A DNA stretch of 64,000 nucleotides from Corynebacterium imitans (lineage in GTDB: Bacteria > Actinomycetota > Actinomycetes > Mycobacteriales > Mycobacteriaceae): the NCBI RefSeq assembly GCF_000739455.1, contig NZ_CP009211.1, positions 1,313,458-1,377,457 of the forward strand, in the 5' to 3' direction. Below, in pieces: positions 8,385 to 17,960 of the stretch. The notes beneath the pieces were generated by a model. It searched no databases. It had not been told where the DNA came from and worked only from the letters and a program-made list of their open reading frames with translations. The position numbers were made by a program, and so were the translations under genes. Every line of letters starts with the position of its first letter. Positions within the stretch are counted from its first letter, which is position 1.

Positions 8385-9872
8385 ATGAGTTCTGTCACCC
8401 ACGCAAGCAACCCCGAGGTAGCGCCGAAGGAACGGAAGTTCTTCGGGCAACCCTGGGGGTTGGCCAACCTCTTCGGCATCGAGCTCTGGGAGCGCTTCAG
8501 CTTCTACGGCATGCAGGCCCTGTTGGCCTTCTATATGTACTACTCCACCACCGAGGGCGGCCTCGGGATGGACCAGACCACTGCGTTGAACCTGGTCGGT
8601 GCCTACGGTGGCTTTGTCTACATGATGGCGCTGGTCGCTTCCTTTGTCGGCGATCGCCTCCTCGGCGCCGAGCGCACGCTGCTCTACTCGGCCGTCCTGG
8701 TCATGATTGGTCACGTTGTCCTGGCCCTAGTGCCTGGCGGCATCGGTCTTGCCATCGGCCTCATCTGTATCGGTATCGGCTCTGGCGGTGTGAAGACGTC
8801 TTCTCAGGTGGTTCTGGGCGAGCTGTACACCCGCGAGGATCCGCGTCGCGACGCGGGCTTCTCCATCTTCTACATGTCGGTCAACATTGGCGGCCTGTTG
8901 GGGCCAGCACTCACCGGCGCGATCTGGGGCATAGCTGGCTTCCATTGGGGCTTCGGCCTTGCCGCGATCGGCATGGCGCTGGGTCTTGTCCAGTACATCC
9001 TCATGCGTGGCTCCAGCATTGGCGCTGCAGGCTCGGAGATCCCCAACCCGCTGCCGCACTCCGAGTACGACAAGTGGATCGCAGGCACCGTCATCGTCGT
9101 AGGCGTTGTCGTCGCGCTGCTGGTTACAGGTGTTGTGCCACTCAGCGCGCTGTCCTGGATCGTGTTCGCAGTGGCGCTCGTGGCTACCGTCTTCCTGCTC
9201 TGGGAGATGTTCCAATCCGAAGAAGTTACTGCTGTGGAGAAGTCCCGACTGACCGGCTACATTCCCCTGCTTGTCGGTTCGGTGGCGTTCTTCGCCATCT
9301 TCCAGTCGCAGTTCACCGTGGTCGCGGTGTACTCGGATCAGCGCGTGAACCTGGATTTCCTCCTTTGGGAGCTCACGCCCGCGCAGGTACAGTCCTTCAA
9401 CCCGGCGTTTATCATCATTTTCTCGCCAATCTTTGCCGCCCTATGGACCACGCTGGGCGAGAGCCAATGGTCCTCGTCCGTCAAATTCGGCGTGGCGAAT
9501 ATCGTGATTGGTATCTCCCTGTTCCTCTTCCTGCCATATGTTGGCGGCGGTGAAGAGTCCACCCCGCTATTCGTACTCGTGTTGATCCTCTTCCTCTTCA
9601 CGATGGGTGAGCTGTTGCTCTCGCCAGTTGGCAACTCCCTTGCCACCAAGGTTGCCCCCGAGGCCTTCAAGTCGCGCCTGTTCGCCGCCTGGTTGATGAC
9701 GGTTTCGATGGGTACCGCGCTGTCCGGTGTCCTCGGCTCGCTGTACAACCCGGATGACGCGGTCGCGGAGCGCACGTTCTTCCTCTCGCTGTCTGCGGCG
9801 ACGATCGTGCTCGGCATAGTGCTCATCGCTATTCGACGCTGGGTGCTGCAAAAGTTCGGAGACGTGCGCTAG
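8385..9872 (+). CDS. POT/PTR family proton-coupled di/tripeptide transporter
   Basis: Membrane symporter that imports small peptides with protons. The 495-residue protein begins MSSVTHASNPEV and carries the family motif ELWERFSFYGMQALLAFYM (about residues 30-48, the ExxERFxYY region), then about 14 hydrophobic segments typical of bacterial DtpT-like carriers. I chose the ATG at 8385 because a TATTTT -10 box is placed for a leaderless mRNA; a TTG 12 codons upstream is in frame but lies in the promoter. It is the first gene of the stretch that separates dop from arc. Substrate range cannot be read from sequence. Confidence 0.92.
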   Translation: MSSVTHASNPEVAPKERKFFGQPWGLANLFGIELWERFSFYGMQALLAFYMYYSTTEGGLGMDQTTALNLVGAYGGFVYMMALVASFVGDRLLGAERTLLYSAVLVMIGHVVLALVPGGIGLAIGLICIGIGSGGVKTSSQVVLGELYTREDPRRDAGFSIFYMSVNIGGLLGPALTGAIWGIAGFHWGFGLAAIGMALGLVQYILMRGSSIGAAGSEIPNPLPHSEYDKWIAGTVIVVGVVVALLVTGVVPLSALSWIVFAVALVATVFLLWEMFQSEEVTAVEKSRLTGYIPLLVGSVAFFAIFQSQFTVVAVYSDQRVNLDFLLWELTPAQVQSFNPAFIIIFSPIFAALWTTLGESQWSSSVKFGVANIVIGISLFLFLPYVGGGEESTPLFVLVLILFLFTMGELLLSPVGNSLATKVAPEAFKSRLFAAWLMTVSMGTALSGVLGSLYNPDDAVAERTFFLSLSAATIVLGIVLIAIRRWVLQKFGDVR

Positions 9873-9961
9873 CGCCGTTTCGACGAAAACGCCGAATCCG
9901 CCCCGCGGGCTGGGTTTGCGGGGTAGGCTACCCGGCAACGATGCTAACGAGAGGTGAACCC

Positions 9962-11305
9962 ATGTCTGATGTCGACAAGATTGAGCGCGATACGCTTCTA
10001 CCTGCATATTTCGGGGAATTCGGTGGCCAATACGTGCCTGAGCCGCTCTACCCGGTACTCGATCAGCTCGAGCGCGCTTTCGTGGACGCCCGCGAGGACA
10101 ACGAGTTTCTCGACGAGCTCTCGCGCCTCCAAGCGAAGTTCCTCGGCCGTCCGACTCCGGTCTACGAGTGTGCCAACTTGCCGAGGGTGGGGGCGTCGAA
10201 AATTTTCTTGAAGCGTGAGGACCTCGCGCACGGCGGCGCGCACAAGGGCAACCAGGTGTTGGCACAGGCGCTGCTCGCGAAGCGGTTGGGTAAGAACCGC
10301 CTCATCGCCGAAACCGGCGCCGGCCAGCACGGCACCGCCACCGCCATGGTCGCCGCGCTGATGGGCATGGAGTGCACGATTTACATGGGTGCACAGGACG
10401 TTGCGCGCCAGCAGCCGAACGTGCGCCGCATGCGCCTGATGGGCGCCACAGTCGTCCCCGTGACTAACGACGCCGGCGGATCCATGTCCAACGCCATCGA
10501 CATCGCGCTGCAGGACTGGGTCGAAAACATTGACTCCACCCACTACGTCCTCGGCTCCGCGTGCGGCCCCCACCCCTTCCCCACCCTGGTCAAGGAGTTC
10601 CAGGCTGTTATTTCGCGCGAGTCCCGCCAGCAGATGCTGGAGGACACCGGCCGACTTCCCGACGCCGTCATCGCCGCAGTCGGCGGCGGCTCCAACGCCA
10701 TCGGCGCCTTCGCCGAATACCTCAAGGATGAGCCCGGCAACGCCGATGTCAAACTCATCGGCGTCGAACCCGCCGGCGAAGGCCTGGACACCGACCGCCA
10801 CGGCGCACCGCTCAACCATGGCAAGCTGGGCATCCTGCATGGCTCCCGCTCCTTTATCGTCACTGGTCAGGACGGCGAAGTCCTCCCCGAGTCCTTCTCT
10901 GTCTCCGCCGGCCTGGACTACCCAGGCGTCGGCCCCGAGCACGCTCACCTCCGCGAGATCGGCCGGGCCCAGTACGTAGCCGTCACTGACGAAGACGCCC
11001 TCCAAGCTTTCCGGCTCCTCTCCCGCTACGAAGGCATCATCCCCGCCCTCGAGTCCTCCCACGCCCTGGCGTACGCCCTCAAGCTCGCCGAAGTAGCTGA
11101 CGCCGACGGCCACGAACTCAACCTGTTGGTCAATCTGTCCGGCCGCGGCGACAAGGACCTCGACTACGTCTACAACATCCTCGGCGACCAACTCTTCGAG
11201 GATCCCGAGCAAGCCCCCATCGGCGACCTCCGCATCAGCGAGGTCCTCGCCTCCATGACGAGCTCCTCCAACGAGCGCGAGGCCGGCCACACCGTCGCCC
11301 ACTAG
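9962..11305 (+). CDS. trpB: Tryptophan synthase beta chain-like protein, stand-alone
   Basis: PLP enzyme that condenses indole with L-serine to give tryptophan. The 447-residue protein keeps the key parts: PLP lysine Lys95 in HGGAHKGNQ, catalytic Glu117 in AETGAGQHG, the phosphate loop GGGSNAIG, the Asp of SAGLDYPGVGP, and Ser in LSGRGDKD. The Thr of the usual HKTNQ motif is Gly here (residue 96). GAGAGGTG lies 6 nt upstream of the ATG. There is no trpA or other trp gene nearby, although TrpB normally works as an alpha2-beta2 complex, so it may be a second copy, a salvage enzyme for external indole, or one with changed substrate use. Confidence 0.88.
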   Translation: MSDVDKIERDTLLPAYFGEFGGQYVPEPLYPVLDQLERAFVDAREDNEFLDELSRLQAKFLGRPTPVYECANLPRVGASKIFLKREDLAHGGAHKGNQVLAQALLAKRLGKNRLIAETGAGQHGTATAMVAALMGMECTIYMGAQDVARQQPNVRRMRLMGATVVPVTNDAGGSMSNAIDIALQDWVENIDSTHYVLGSACGPHPFPTLVKEFQAVISRESRQQMLEDTGRLPDAVIAAVGGGSNAIGAFAEYLKDEPGNADVKLIGVEPAGEGLDTDRHGAPLNHGKLGILHGSRSFIVTGQDGEVLPESFSVSAGLDYPGVGPEHAHLREIGRAQYVAVTDEDALQAFRLLSRYEGIIPALESSHALAYALKLAEVADADGHELNLLVNLSGRGDKDLDYVYNILGDQLFEDPEQAPIGDLRISEVLASMTSSSNEREAGHTVAH

Positions 11306-11317
11306 CTCTGGGTTCTC

Positions 11318-11340
11318 GGCTTGTTATCTGCGCACAAGCC
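11318..11340. terminator. Hairpin between convergent trpB and jetD
   Basis: GGCTTGT (11318-11324) and ACAAGCC (11334-11340) form a perfect 7-bp stem around a 9-nt loop, exactly between the trpB stop and the jetD stop. There is no T-run on either side, so it is a weak or bidirectional terminator at best. Confidence 0.4.
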
Positions 11341-11343
11341 TAG

Positions 11344-12459
11344 CTACACCACCCCAAACTGCCTTAACACTTTTAAGGCGTCCTCTATATTGATGCGCTC
11401 CTGCTCGATGCGCAGGTGCCCGTGGGTGATCAGGATGTCGAGTGCTTCGTTTTCTTCCGGGGCCAGGCGGGTGAGGGTGGTTGGGGTGAAGTCGCGGTCT
11501 GGTGTCGCGATGCCGAGGTTGGAGGTGACAGTGTCGGGTCCCATGAGGACGGACTCGGCATTGGGGCGTTGGGATCGGACGGCGTCGAGGATTCGATACC
11601 CGTCGAGGTCGAGGTCTCCCCAGTACAGTAACCGTTTTCCGTCGAAGACGTCGAGGCTAGCGGAGTGGTGTGCGCGGTAGCCGCCGCCGAAGACGAGGCA
11701 TGTGCCTGGTTGGGGTGTGAGGGAGAGGAACGTTTCTTGGTTTTCGAGGAACAGTACTTGCTCAACCTGTTCCCGCGCACCTGAGAGCGCTTTCCCGAGT
11801 GCGTTGGTTGGTACGGAGATGTCGTCGAGTCCGGCGGGGCCGGATCCGGGGGCGAAGCGGAGTCGGATGGTGGGGAGCACGGACCCTAGTCCGAGGTCGC
11901 CATCGTCGCCGCGTGCGATGCCAACGAGATGCTCGAGCAGGCGGCGGTGTTGCTCGATCCATTTTCCGTGGACCCCTTCGACGGCGACGGCGCGTGGAAG
12001 TACGCCGGAGCTGGGATGGGTGCAGAACCATTGGGTGACGCGCTGGGCGTGGTCGATGTCGGCTGGCGGGAGGTCGCGCCATAGCGGCAGGGCATCTACT
12101 ACGGCACGGCGGGATCCCACGCCTTCCAAAATGGCCAATGACCTGGATAATCGTTCGAACTCGGACGTGTAGCCCGCCATCGAAATAAGCTCTGCATTGG
12201 ACGCAGCCTCATATCTGACGGGTAAACGTTGTGTTCCGAGGCCCCAGCGTGCAAAGTTCCTCGTTTCGAAGGTCACGCCGTCGTGTCCTTCCCAGGCCCG
12301 GATGAATGCTTTGGCGGTGTCGGGGTCGGCGTGGATGGCTTGCCCGGTTGGCGGGTGTAGGGGCACTGAGAACGCAACGGGTTCCCCGATGAGGAGTGTT
12401 TTGAGGTCGCGTTGGACCTTGCGCTGAGCGAGGGCGGCGACGTCCTTAGGCATCCGCAT
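11344..12459 (-). CDS. jetD: Wadjet nuclease subunit JetD (MksG; DUF3322/DUF2220 TOPRIM)
   Basis: Nuclease of the Wadjet anti-plasmid system, which cuts small circular DNA after the JetABC SMC motor has extruded it. The 371-residue protein has the DUF3322 N-terminal part and a C-terminal TOPRIM-type domain. Visible metal-binding candidates are Glu239 in LENQE and Asp282/Asp284/Asp286 in WGDLDLDGY; KWIEQHRRLLEHL (about 166-178) is typical of the family. It overlaps the end of jetC by 14 nt, so it is the last gene of a coupled jetA-B-C-D operon. The acidic residues are intact, so it should be active. Confidence 0.93.
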   Translation of the reverse strand: MRMPKDVAALAQRKVQRDLKTLLIGEPVAFSVPLHPPTGQAIHADPDTAKAFIRAWEGHDGVTFETRNFARWGLGTQRLPVRYEAASNAELISMAGYTSEFERLSRSLAILEGVGSRRAVVDALPLWRDLPPADIDHAQRVTQWFCTHPSSGVLPRAVAVEGVHGKWIEQHRRLLEHLVGIARGDDGDLGLGSVLPTIRLRFAPGSGPAGLDDISVPTNALGKALSGAREQVEQVLFLENQETFLSLTPQPGTCLVFGGGYRAHHSASLDVFDGKRLLYWGDLDLDGYRILDAVRSQRPNAESVLMGPDTVTSNLGIATPDRDFTPTTLTRLAPEENEALDILITHGHLRIEQERINIEDALKVLRQFGVV

Positions 12460-15400
12460 GGCTGGTGATTCCGATCGTGGAGTAGCGGGAGACGCCGCGT
12501 ACGTTGCCGTTCTCGTCGGCCTCTTCCTTGTAGTCGAAGACGATAGATCCGCCGACGTAGTTGCCCAGAACTTGGATGAGTTTGAGCGGGGTGGCCAGGA
12601 TCATGTGGAAGCCGAATTGGGCGAAGACGTCCATGGTTTGGCGTGTGAACGTGGGGTCGGCGCGGTCGAAGGCTTCGTCCAGGACGACGGTGGCGTAGTT
12701 GGGGAGGGTGTGGCCGTCGTCGGCGAGTTGGTATCGGAGGGCCGCGGCGAGGCAGAAGAACACCAGCTTTTGGGCCTGGCCGCCGGAGAGCGTGGTGGAG
12801 TCGGCGTAGGTGTTGACGATGGTGCCGTCTTGTTCGGACTCGACGCCGATGAACCGAACGTGCCTGCGTGTGTCCAGGACGGTGTGTTGCCAGCGCTGTT
12901 CGGCGTATTCGGCGGAGGAGAGCCTGGTGATGATGGCGTTGATTGCCTGGTAGCGCTTTATGGATTGGGCGTCGTCGGCGGTGCTGAGGCCGCCGGAGAT
13001 GGCGGCGTCGAGGTCGCGGAGGAATGTTTTGGCTTCGTCGCCGCGGGCGTCGCGGACGTCGATTTGGAGGTAGCGGCCGCGGTTGAATTCAGACTGTGCG
13101 AGTGAGGCGTTGACGGGGGTGATGCGTCGTTCGATGTCGTCTTTTGCACTGCGGATGGCGTGTGCGAGTTGGCCGAGTGCGCGCGTGGACATGTCATTGA
13201 TGAGGTCGCGGAACTGGTTGGAGAATTCGCCGAGCCGTTCGCCTTTGAGCTGGCCGAGGCGTGTCAGTGCGTCGCCGAGGAAGTTGACGTCGGCGGCGAG
13301 GTCGGCGGCTTCGCTGCCCCATTGGTTGATGTAGGCGGACAATGTGGAGACGATGCTGTTTGTCGCACGTTGCAGGGTGGTGTCGGCACGTTTGATGCTG
13401 CGTTGGCAGTCGGATTGCACTTCGTTGACTGCGAGGTTGATGCGCCGATTCTTTTCCCACAGCAGGGCGCGCACTTCTTTGAGGAGTTCGTCGGTGGTGT
13501 CGATGGGGTCGGCTTGGTCTTCCTCGTCGAGTTCTTGGAGCAGGTCTTGTTGTTTTTGCAGGTTGTTCTCTGCGACGCTTCTCCGTCCCGTCGCGTCTTG
13601 CTCGTCGCGTTCCGCGGCTTTCAGTTCGGTGCGCGCTGCGTCGAGCTGGGCGGTCAGGGTGGCTGCTTCGGGTGAGGAGCTGAGGGCCTTGCGTCCGGCT
13701 TCGAGGTCGTCGATGGTGGCTTGCGCCCCGGCGACGTCTACGTCTTGGTAGGTGAGGCTGGTCATGCTGGTGGCCCAGTTGAACTCGAGGTTGCGCAGTT
13801 TGCGTGTTTTCGCGATCTCGGCGATGACGCGTTTGTGCGCTTCGACTTGCTTGCGCTGTCCTTGTTGCATGGTGAGCAGCAGTTCGACTTTGGCGTCGTT
13901 GTTGGAGCCGAGGTACCAGTGGCGCCGGTCGGTGAGGCTGAAGCGGTCGTCTTTCTCCCACCGTGTGGTGGTGTCATGCCTGTTGGTAGCCAGTTTTACG
14001 AGCCCGGCGAGGGTGACACCCTTCTCATGCGCTTTGAGCTCGTCGAGTGCTTCGGGGGTGTCCACGCACTGGTAGTCGTAGCGTGTGGCCAACTCCCAGT
14101 TGAGCCAATTGCGCATGGGTGATTCCACTACCTCAATTTTGCGCACGAGGGATCGCCCGCTGGTCGTCGGCGCAGCGTACTCGACGTGTGTGTCCACGGC
14201 ATTCATGCGGAGCCGCAGGCCGAGGTTGTTGTCGTTGGCCCAGCGCCGCACGTCGTCGAAGACGGTGCGTGGTACGAGCATGACGGTGGCCAGCCCGCGC
14301 AGTTGCCGTTGGATGACGGGTTCCCAGGTGGGGTCGGTGACGTCGATGAGTTCGCCGGCAAATGGCAGGTCTCTGGCTTGCAGCCCGAGTTCGGCGCAGG
14401 CGTGTTCCCGCATCGCGATGTGTCGCGCGCTGATGTTGTTTTGGCGTCTCGCCAGGGATTCCAGCTCGTCGGTGATGGCTTTGAGTTCGTTCTGTACTTG
14501 CGTTCGCTTTTCGACGACCTCTTCAGCCCGCCCGTCGAGCTCCTTGATCTGCTCGTCATGTTCGTCGCGGATCTGCCGTGCGGTGGCTTCAAGCTGTTCG
14601 AAGTCTTCGAGCGTTTCGGGCGCCTTGCCGTTGAGTGCAAGGATGCGTTCGCTGAGGTCAGCGAGTGTCCTTGTGCGCATCGCGAGGCGTTCGTGGGCGT
14701 GGTGCAGCTCGGCGTCGATCACTTCGATGCGCGAGCCGATCTGTTCGTTCAGGCTTGCCCGTAGCGTCTCGATCAAGGACTGTTGGGACTCCTTACGTTC
14801 CGCCGCGAGCCGCTGCGCGTTGATTGCCTGGCTGAGTTCGACTTTCAGCTCCTCAATGCGCTCCTCCGCGTCTTCTCGACGTAGCTGCCGCACCACTTTC
14901 GGCATCGTCCGCAGCAGCGCCTCCGCGTGCTCCTTGGTGGCGGCCGCCGCGTCGCGCTCTTGCCTTAGCTTCACCAGTGGTTCCAGCGCGTCGATTTGTG
15001 CCTTGGTGTCTTGGACTTTTTGGTAGGCGATTTCGAGTTCCCGGAAGCCCTCTACGGCTTGGTCGGCAAGCTCGTAGGTGTCGGGTTTGTGCAGCACGTA
15101 GTCGCGGAACAGGTCGTCGAGGCTTTGGAGGTCTTTCGCGGACTGTGTCCGGTGCAGCAGTTCCATGGCTTCGGCGCCGGGGATGCCGAGGCGACGTCGA
15201 AACGTGGCGGCGAATGCGCTGTGGCTGTTGTTGAACTTGCCCTGCGGGAACTGCTTCTTGATGCTGCGTGTGTCCAACCCGCCGCTGAGGTACGGGGCGA
15301 AGTCGGTCGCGGCGACAGGGCCTTCGAGCACTCCATAGAGCCGCTGAACATCGCCGGAGCTGTTGGCGTGCGCCTTCAGGTAAAACAGGGCTGCCAGGCT

Positions 15401-15781
15401 GTATTCCTTCTCGACTCCGTCGGAGTAGGTCAGCACCACCACGGTATAGGTCGCCTTGGGGCGCGCTGTTTTAGTCACGACGGTGCCCGTGGCGTGGTCC
15501 TCGCGCGAGCCCCACGCCCCGCGCAGGTAGGACACCAGTGTGCGCCCTTTTCCGCGTGGTGTGTTGGCTTGGGCTGCGGCGTTGAAGCGGAGTTTGTCGC
15601 CGGGGAGCAGGACGGCGCTCATGGCGTCGAGGAGCGTGGACTTGCCGGTTCCGGACCCGCCCGTGATGAGGAAGCCCTCCCTGGGCACCTCGATATCGAT
15701 GCTGCCGCCGAATGTTCCCCAGTTGATAGCCTGAATCCGCGACAACCGGAACTGGCCTGGGAAAATGTTACTCGTCTGCAT
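12446..15781 (-). CDS. jetC: Wadjet SMC-like ATPase JetC (MksB/MukB-like)
   Basis: SMC-family motor that, with kleisin JetA and JetB, extrudes DNA loops. The 1111-residue protein has Walker A GSGTGKST (residues 42-49) in the N-terminal head, long heptad-rich coiled-coil arms (about 230-460 and 650-800), a globular hinge between them (about 460-640), then the ABC signature LSGGQAQKL (998-1006) and Walker B VVLDE (1032-1036). It overlaps jetB and jetD by 14 nt each. All catalytic motifs are intact. In C. glutamicum the equivalent MksB restricts plasmids rather than organising the chromosome; the same role is inferred here. Confidence 0.95.
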   Translation of the reverse strand: MQTSNIFPGQFRLSRIQAINWGTFGGSIDIEVPREGFLITGGSGTGKSTLLDAMSAVLLPGDKLRFNAAAQANTPRGKGRTLVSYLRGAWGSREDHATGTVVTKTARPKATYTVVVLTYSDGVEKEYSLAALFYLKAHANSSGDVQRLYGVLEGPVAATDFAPYLSGGLDTRSIKKQFPQGKFNNSHSAFAATFRRRLGIPGAEAMELLHRTQSAKDLQSLDDLFRDYVLHKPDTYELADQAVEGFRELEIAYQKVQDTKAQIDALEPLVKLRQERDAAAATKEHAEALLRTMPKVVRQLRREDAEERIEELKVELSQAINAQRLAAERKESQQSLIETLRASLNEQIGSRIEVIDAELHHAHERLAMRTRTLADLSERILALNGKAPETLEDFEQLEATARQIRDEHDEQIKELDGRAEEVVEKRTQVQNELKAITDELESLARRQNNISARHIAMREHACAELGLQARDLPFAGELIDVTDPTWEPVIQRQLRGLATVMLVPRTVFDDVRRWANDNNLGLRLRMNAVDTHVEYAAPTTSGRSLVRKIEVVESPMRNWLNWELATRYDYQCVDTPEALDELKAHEKGVTLAGLVKLATNRHDTTTRWEKDDRFSLTDRRHWYLGSNNDAKVELLLTMQQGQRKQVEAHKRVIAEIAKTRKLRNLEFNWATSMTSLTYQDVDVAGAQATIDDLEAGRKALSSSPEAATLTAQLDAARTELKAAERDEQDATGRRSVAENNLQKQQDLLQELDEEDQADPIDTTDELLKEVRALLWEKNRRINLAVNEVQSDCQRSIKRADTTLQRATNSIVSTLSAYINQWGSEAADLAADVNFLGDALTRLGQLKGERLGEFSNQFRDLINDMSTRALGQLAHAIRSAKDDIERRITPVNASLAQSEFNRGRYLQIDVRDARGDEAKTFLRDLDAAISGGLSTADDAQSIKRYQAINAIITRLSSAEYAEQRWQHTVLDTRRHVRFIGVESEQDGTIVNTYADSTTLSGGQAQKLVFFCLAAALRYQLADDGHTLPNYATVVLDEAFDRADPTFTRQTMDVFAQFGFHMILATPLKLIQVLGNYVGGSIVFDYKEEADENGNVRGVSRYSTIGITSHADA

Positions 15782-16430
15782 TGTCGTCTCCTGTCTCGGT
15801 GGCTTTGAAGCGGGCGTCGTACTCTGCCTTGATGCCTTCGACGGTGGCGGTGTCGAAGATGCTGCGTAGTGCCGGCGAGACCTCGAAGCGGTCGTCGGTT
15901 TCCGTCGGCGTGAGCAGCGAGTATTCCACCATGCGGTTGAATGCGGCGTCGAAGCGTTTGTCCATCTTGGTTTCGTTGCGCTCGCCGTCGGGCCGGTACA
16001 TGCGGATGTGCTCGCGCAGCTCCTCGTAGCTGATCACCACGCGATCCCCCGGCGTGGCCAGAGACAACTCCTGCCGCAGATGCAGCGCCACCAGAGTGTC
16101 CACGTGGCTGAGTGTCCTCGTGCGCAGCACCGACGGCATGGTATGAGTGCGCCCCTCTGGGGTGGTGAGGTCTTCGCCGTTGTTCGCGGGCCGCGTGAAC
16201 GCGATGCCCGCATCCTCGTCGAGCACGAGCTCGAGGAACACATCGTTGAGGCGGGATCGCAGCGTCTGCTCGTCGGAAATGATTGCTGCCCAAATGTGCT
16301 GCATCTCGTGCGCGACGATCATCGGCCCTTTCAGCAGCGCGACGAGCGCGCGCCGGGAGTCGTAGCTCAGCCCGCCGCGGTCGCCCTCCCAGAGCCCTTT
16401 GATGTCGGCGTGTGTGTCGTGGTTAGTCAT
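15768..16430 (-). CDS. jetB: Wadjet subunit JetB (MksE; DUF4194)
   Basis: KITE-type winged-helix accessory subunit bridging the JetA kleisin and the JetC motor. I start it at the ATG 16428-16430 (MTNHDTHADIKGLWEG), giving 220 residues; this overlaps jetA by 8 nt and removes a low-complexity upstream extension. The body matches DUF4194/MksE proteins: a helical N-terminal half and winged-helix-like C-terminal half (YEELREHIRMYRP to FNRMVEYSLLTPT). The tail is acidic. Confidence 0.9.
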   Translation of the reverse strand: MTNHDTHADIKGLWEGDRGGLSYDSRRALVALLKGPMIVAHEMQHIWAAIISDEQTLRSRLNDVFLELVLDEDAGIAFTRPANNGEDLTTPEGRTHTMPSVLRTRTLSHVDTLVALHLRQELSLATPGDRVVISYEELREHIRMYRPDGERNETKMDKRFDAAFNRMVEYSLLTPTETDDRFEVSPALRSIFDTATVEGIKAEYDARFKATETGDDNADE

Positions 16431-17919
16431 GGTCTGCCTCGTTTGTTGATGGTGTGTCGGGCGCGGTGAAGTACCAGTCGCCCACGGTCGCGCGGTAGTG
16501 GGTGCCATCATCGTCCCAGGTCAGCTCGACCTTATCGACGCCCCCTTCGAACCCAGATTCCATCGCCCGGTAAAGGAACCCGACCACACTGGCCAGCCCC
16601 TGCGTCAGCCCACCAGCCTCGTGGACGACCTCCAGCAGCGAGGCCTGCGTCTTGCGCTGCAACGCCCTCGCGATTGCGGCGTCGATCTCCTCGAAGTCAA
16701 TCTCTGATTCCCGAATGCTGTTGCGCAGCGCCTCTTCATCCAACGGCACTTCTTGGATGGGCTGCACTGCATACTCAACGATCTCTTCCCCAGGGTTGCG
16801 CAACTTCAGCGCAGACACTGACCCGATGCTCATGCCAATCCGCACTAGCTTGGTCTCCATTGGGGTCAGCGCCTGTACCTCCCCCTGTTGCGCTGCCACC
16901 GCCGCCGCGTGCCGAGTCTCCCTTAACAACGCCACCATTCGCCTATTTTCCGCGAACTCGTCACTGGTGACGTAGTGGCGTAAACTCCTGGCCAGGGACG
17001 TCATCTCCTGGTTCACATCAAAGCTTGCTCGCTCCATGTCGTGGAACAGTGCCCCCAGCTTGCGCACCATCTCCACATCCGGCCCGCCTTCGTCCTCCGG
17101 CATCTCGTGCGCGAGCACCTGGTCTGTCCACTGCTGCCACTGCGCCGAACGCTCCCGATCCAGCAGCACCTCATAAAAGCTGGTGAACGACTTCCCCGCA
17201 TCCGAGGACCCAATCATGTCCACCCCGCGGAAAATGTCCTCCAGCACGCTGCCCCGCTGCTCTTCGGGATCGAGCAGTTGTCTGCGCAGCCGCCGGTTCA
17301 GCGCCTCCATCTCGTGGCGCACGCGCGCGAAGTCCGCCGGGATCCCCGCCGCCAAGTCCAGAATGTCCCCGATCCGTTCGCGCACCTGCACGGGCGAAAG
17401 CACATCAAACTCGCCACGCTCCGTCTCCGCTATTTGACGCTCAATACGCTCCCGCTGCTCCTCCAACAGCGCCAACCGGGCCTCGATCGTGGGGTCAGCG
17501 TCCCTTGCCAGCCTGTGCAGCGCCTGCGAAATCGTCTCAATTCTCGACGCCGTCACTGCCCTCTGCGGCGCATCCCACCTCTCCAGTGTCTCAACAACCG
17601 CCAACGCCTCCTCACTCGGCTCTACCGTCTCCCCCGTCCTGCTCGTCCCCGTCCGGCGAGTCAACCACCCCTTCTTCACCCACTCACTGACGTAGTGCTG
17701 TGGCCCACTCGCCAGATCGAAGCCTTCTGCACGCAGTAGCCGAAGGTCCGTCGATAAGCCTTCGTACACCTCCACCACTGGTCGAGCTTTACTCCCATGC
17801 GGGAAGTACCTCTTAATGAATGCCACAACTACCGGCATCAGCGGACTCCTCATCAGCGACAACGCCGCCGACTCCCCACCTACACGCTTCGCTTTCAGCG
17901 CATCTGCCACCAGGTTCAT
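16423..17919 (-). CDS. jetA: Wadjet kleisin subunit JetA (MksF; DUF3375)
   Basis: Kleisin that closes the JetC ring. The 498-residue protein is of the DUF3375 type, mostly helical, with an N-terminal winged-helix-like part (about 1-100), a coiled-coil segment around 150-210 (LALLEEQRERIERQIAETER) and a C-terminal part before an acidic tail. AAAGGA lies about 7 nt upstream of the ATG. It is first of the jetABCD operon; overlaps throughout suggest one transcript. A long AT-richer leader region separates it from pdxS. Confidence 0.92.
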   Translation of the reverse strand: MNLVADALKAKRVGGESAALSLMRSPLMPVVVAFIKRYFPHGSKARPVVEVYEGLSTDLRLLRAEGFDLASGPQHYVSEWVKKGWLTRRTGTSRTGETVEPSEEALAVVETLERWDAPQRAVTASRIETISQALHRLARDADPTIEARLALLEEQRERIERQIAETERGEFDVLSPVQVRERIGDILDLAAGIPADFARVRHEMEALNRRLRRQLLDPEEQRGSVLEDIFRGVDMIGSSDAGKSFTSFYEVLLDRERSAQWQQWTDQVLAHEMPEDEGGPDVEMVRKLGALFHDMERASFDVNQEMTSLARSLRHYVTSDEFAENRRMVALLRETRHAAAVAAQQGEVQALTPMETKLVRIGMSIGSVSALKLRNPGEEIVEYAVQPIQEVPLDEEALRNSIRESEIDFEEIDAAIARALQRKTQASLLEVVHEAGGLTQGLASVVGFLYRAMESGFEGGVDKVELTWDDDGTHYRATVGDWYFTAPDTPSTNEADHD

Positions 17920-17960
17920 AGGCCGTTCCTTTGCAGTTGAATGAAACTAGCATCAGACTA

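Noticed and set aside
9998..11302. Long open frame antisense to trpB
   Set aside because: Same GC artefact; the plus strand encodes an intact trpB with all catalytic residues.
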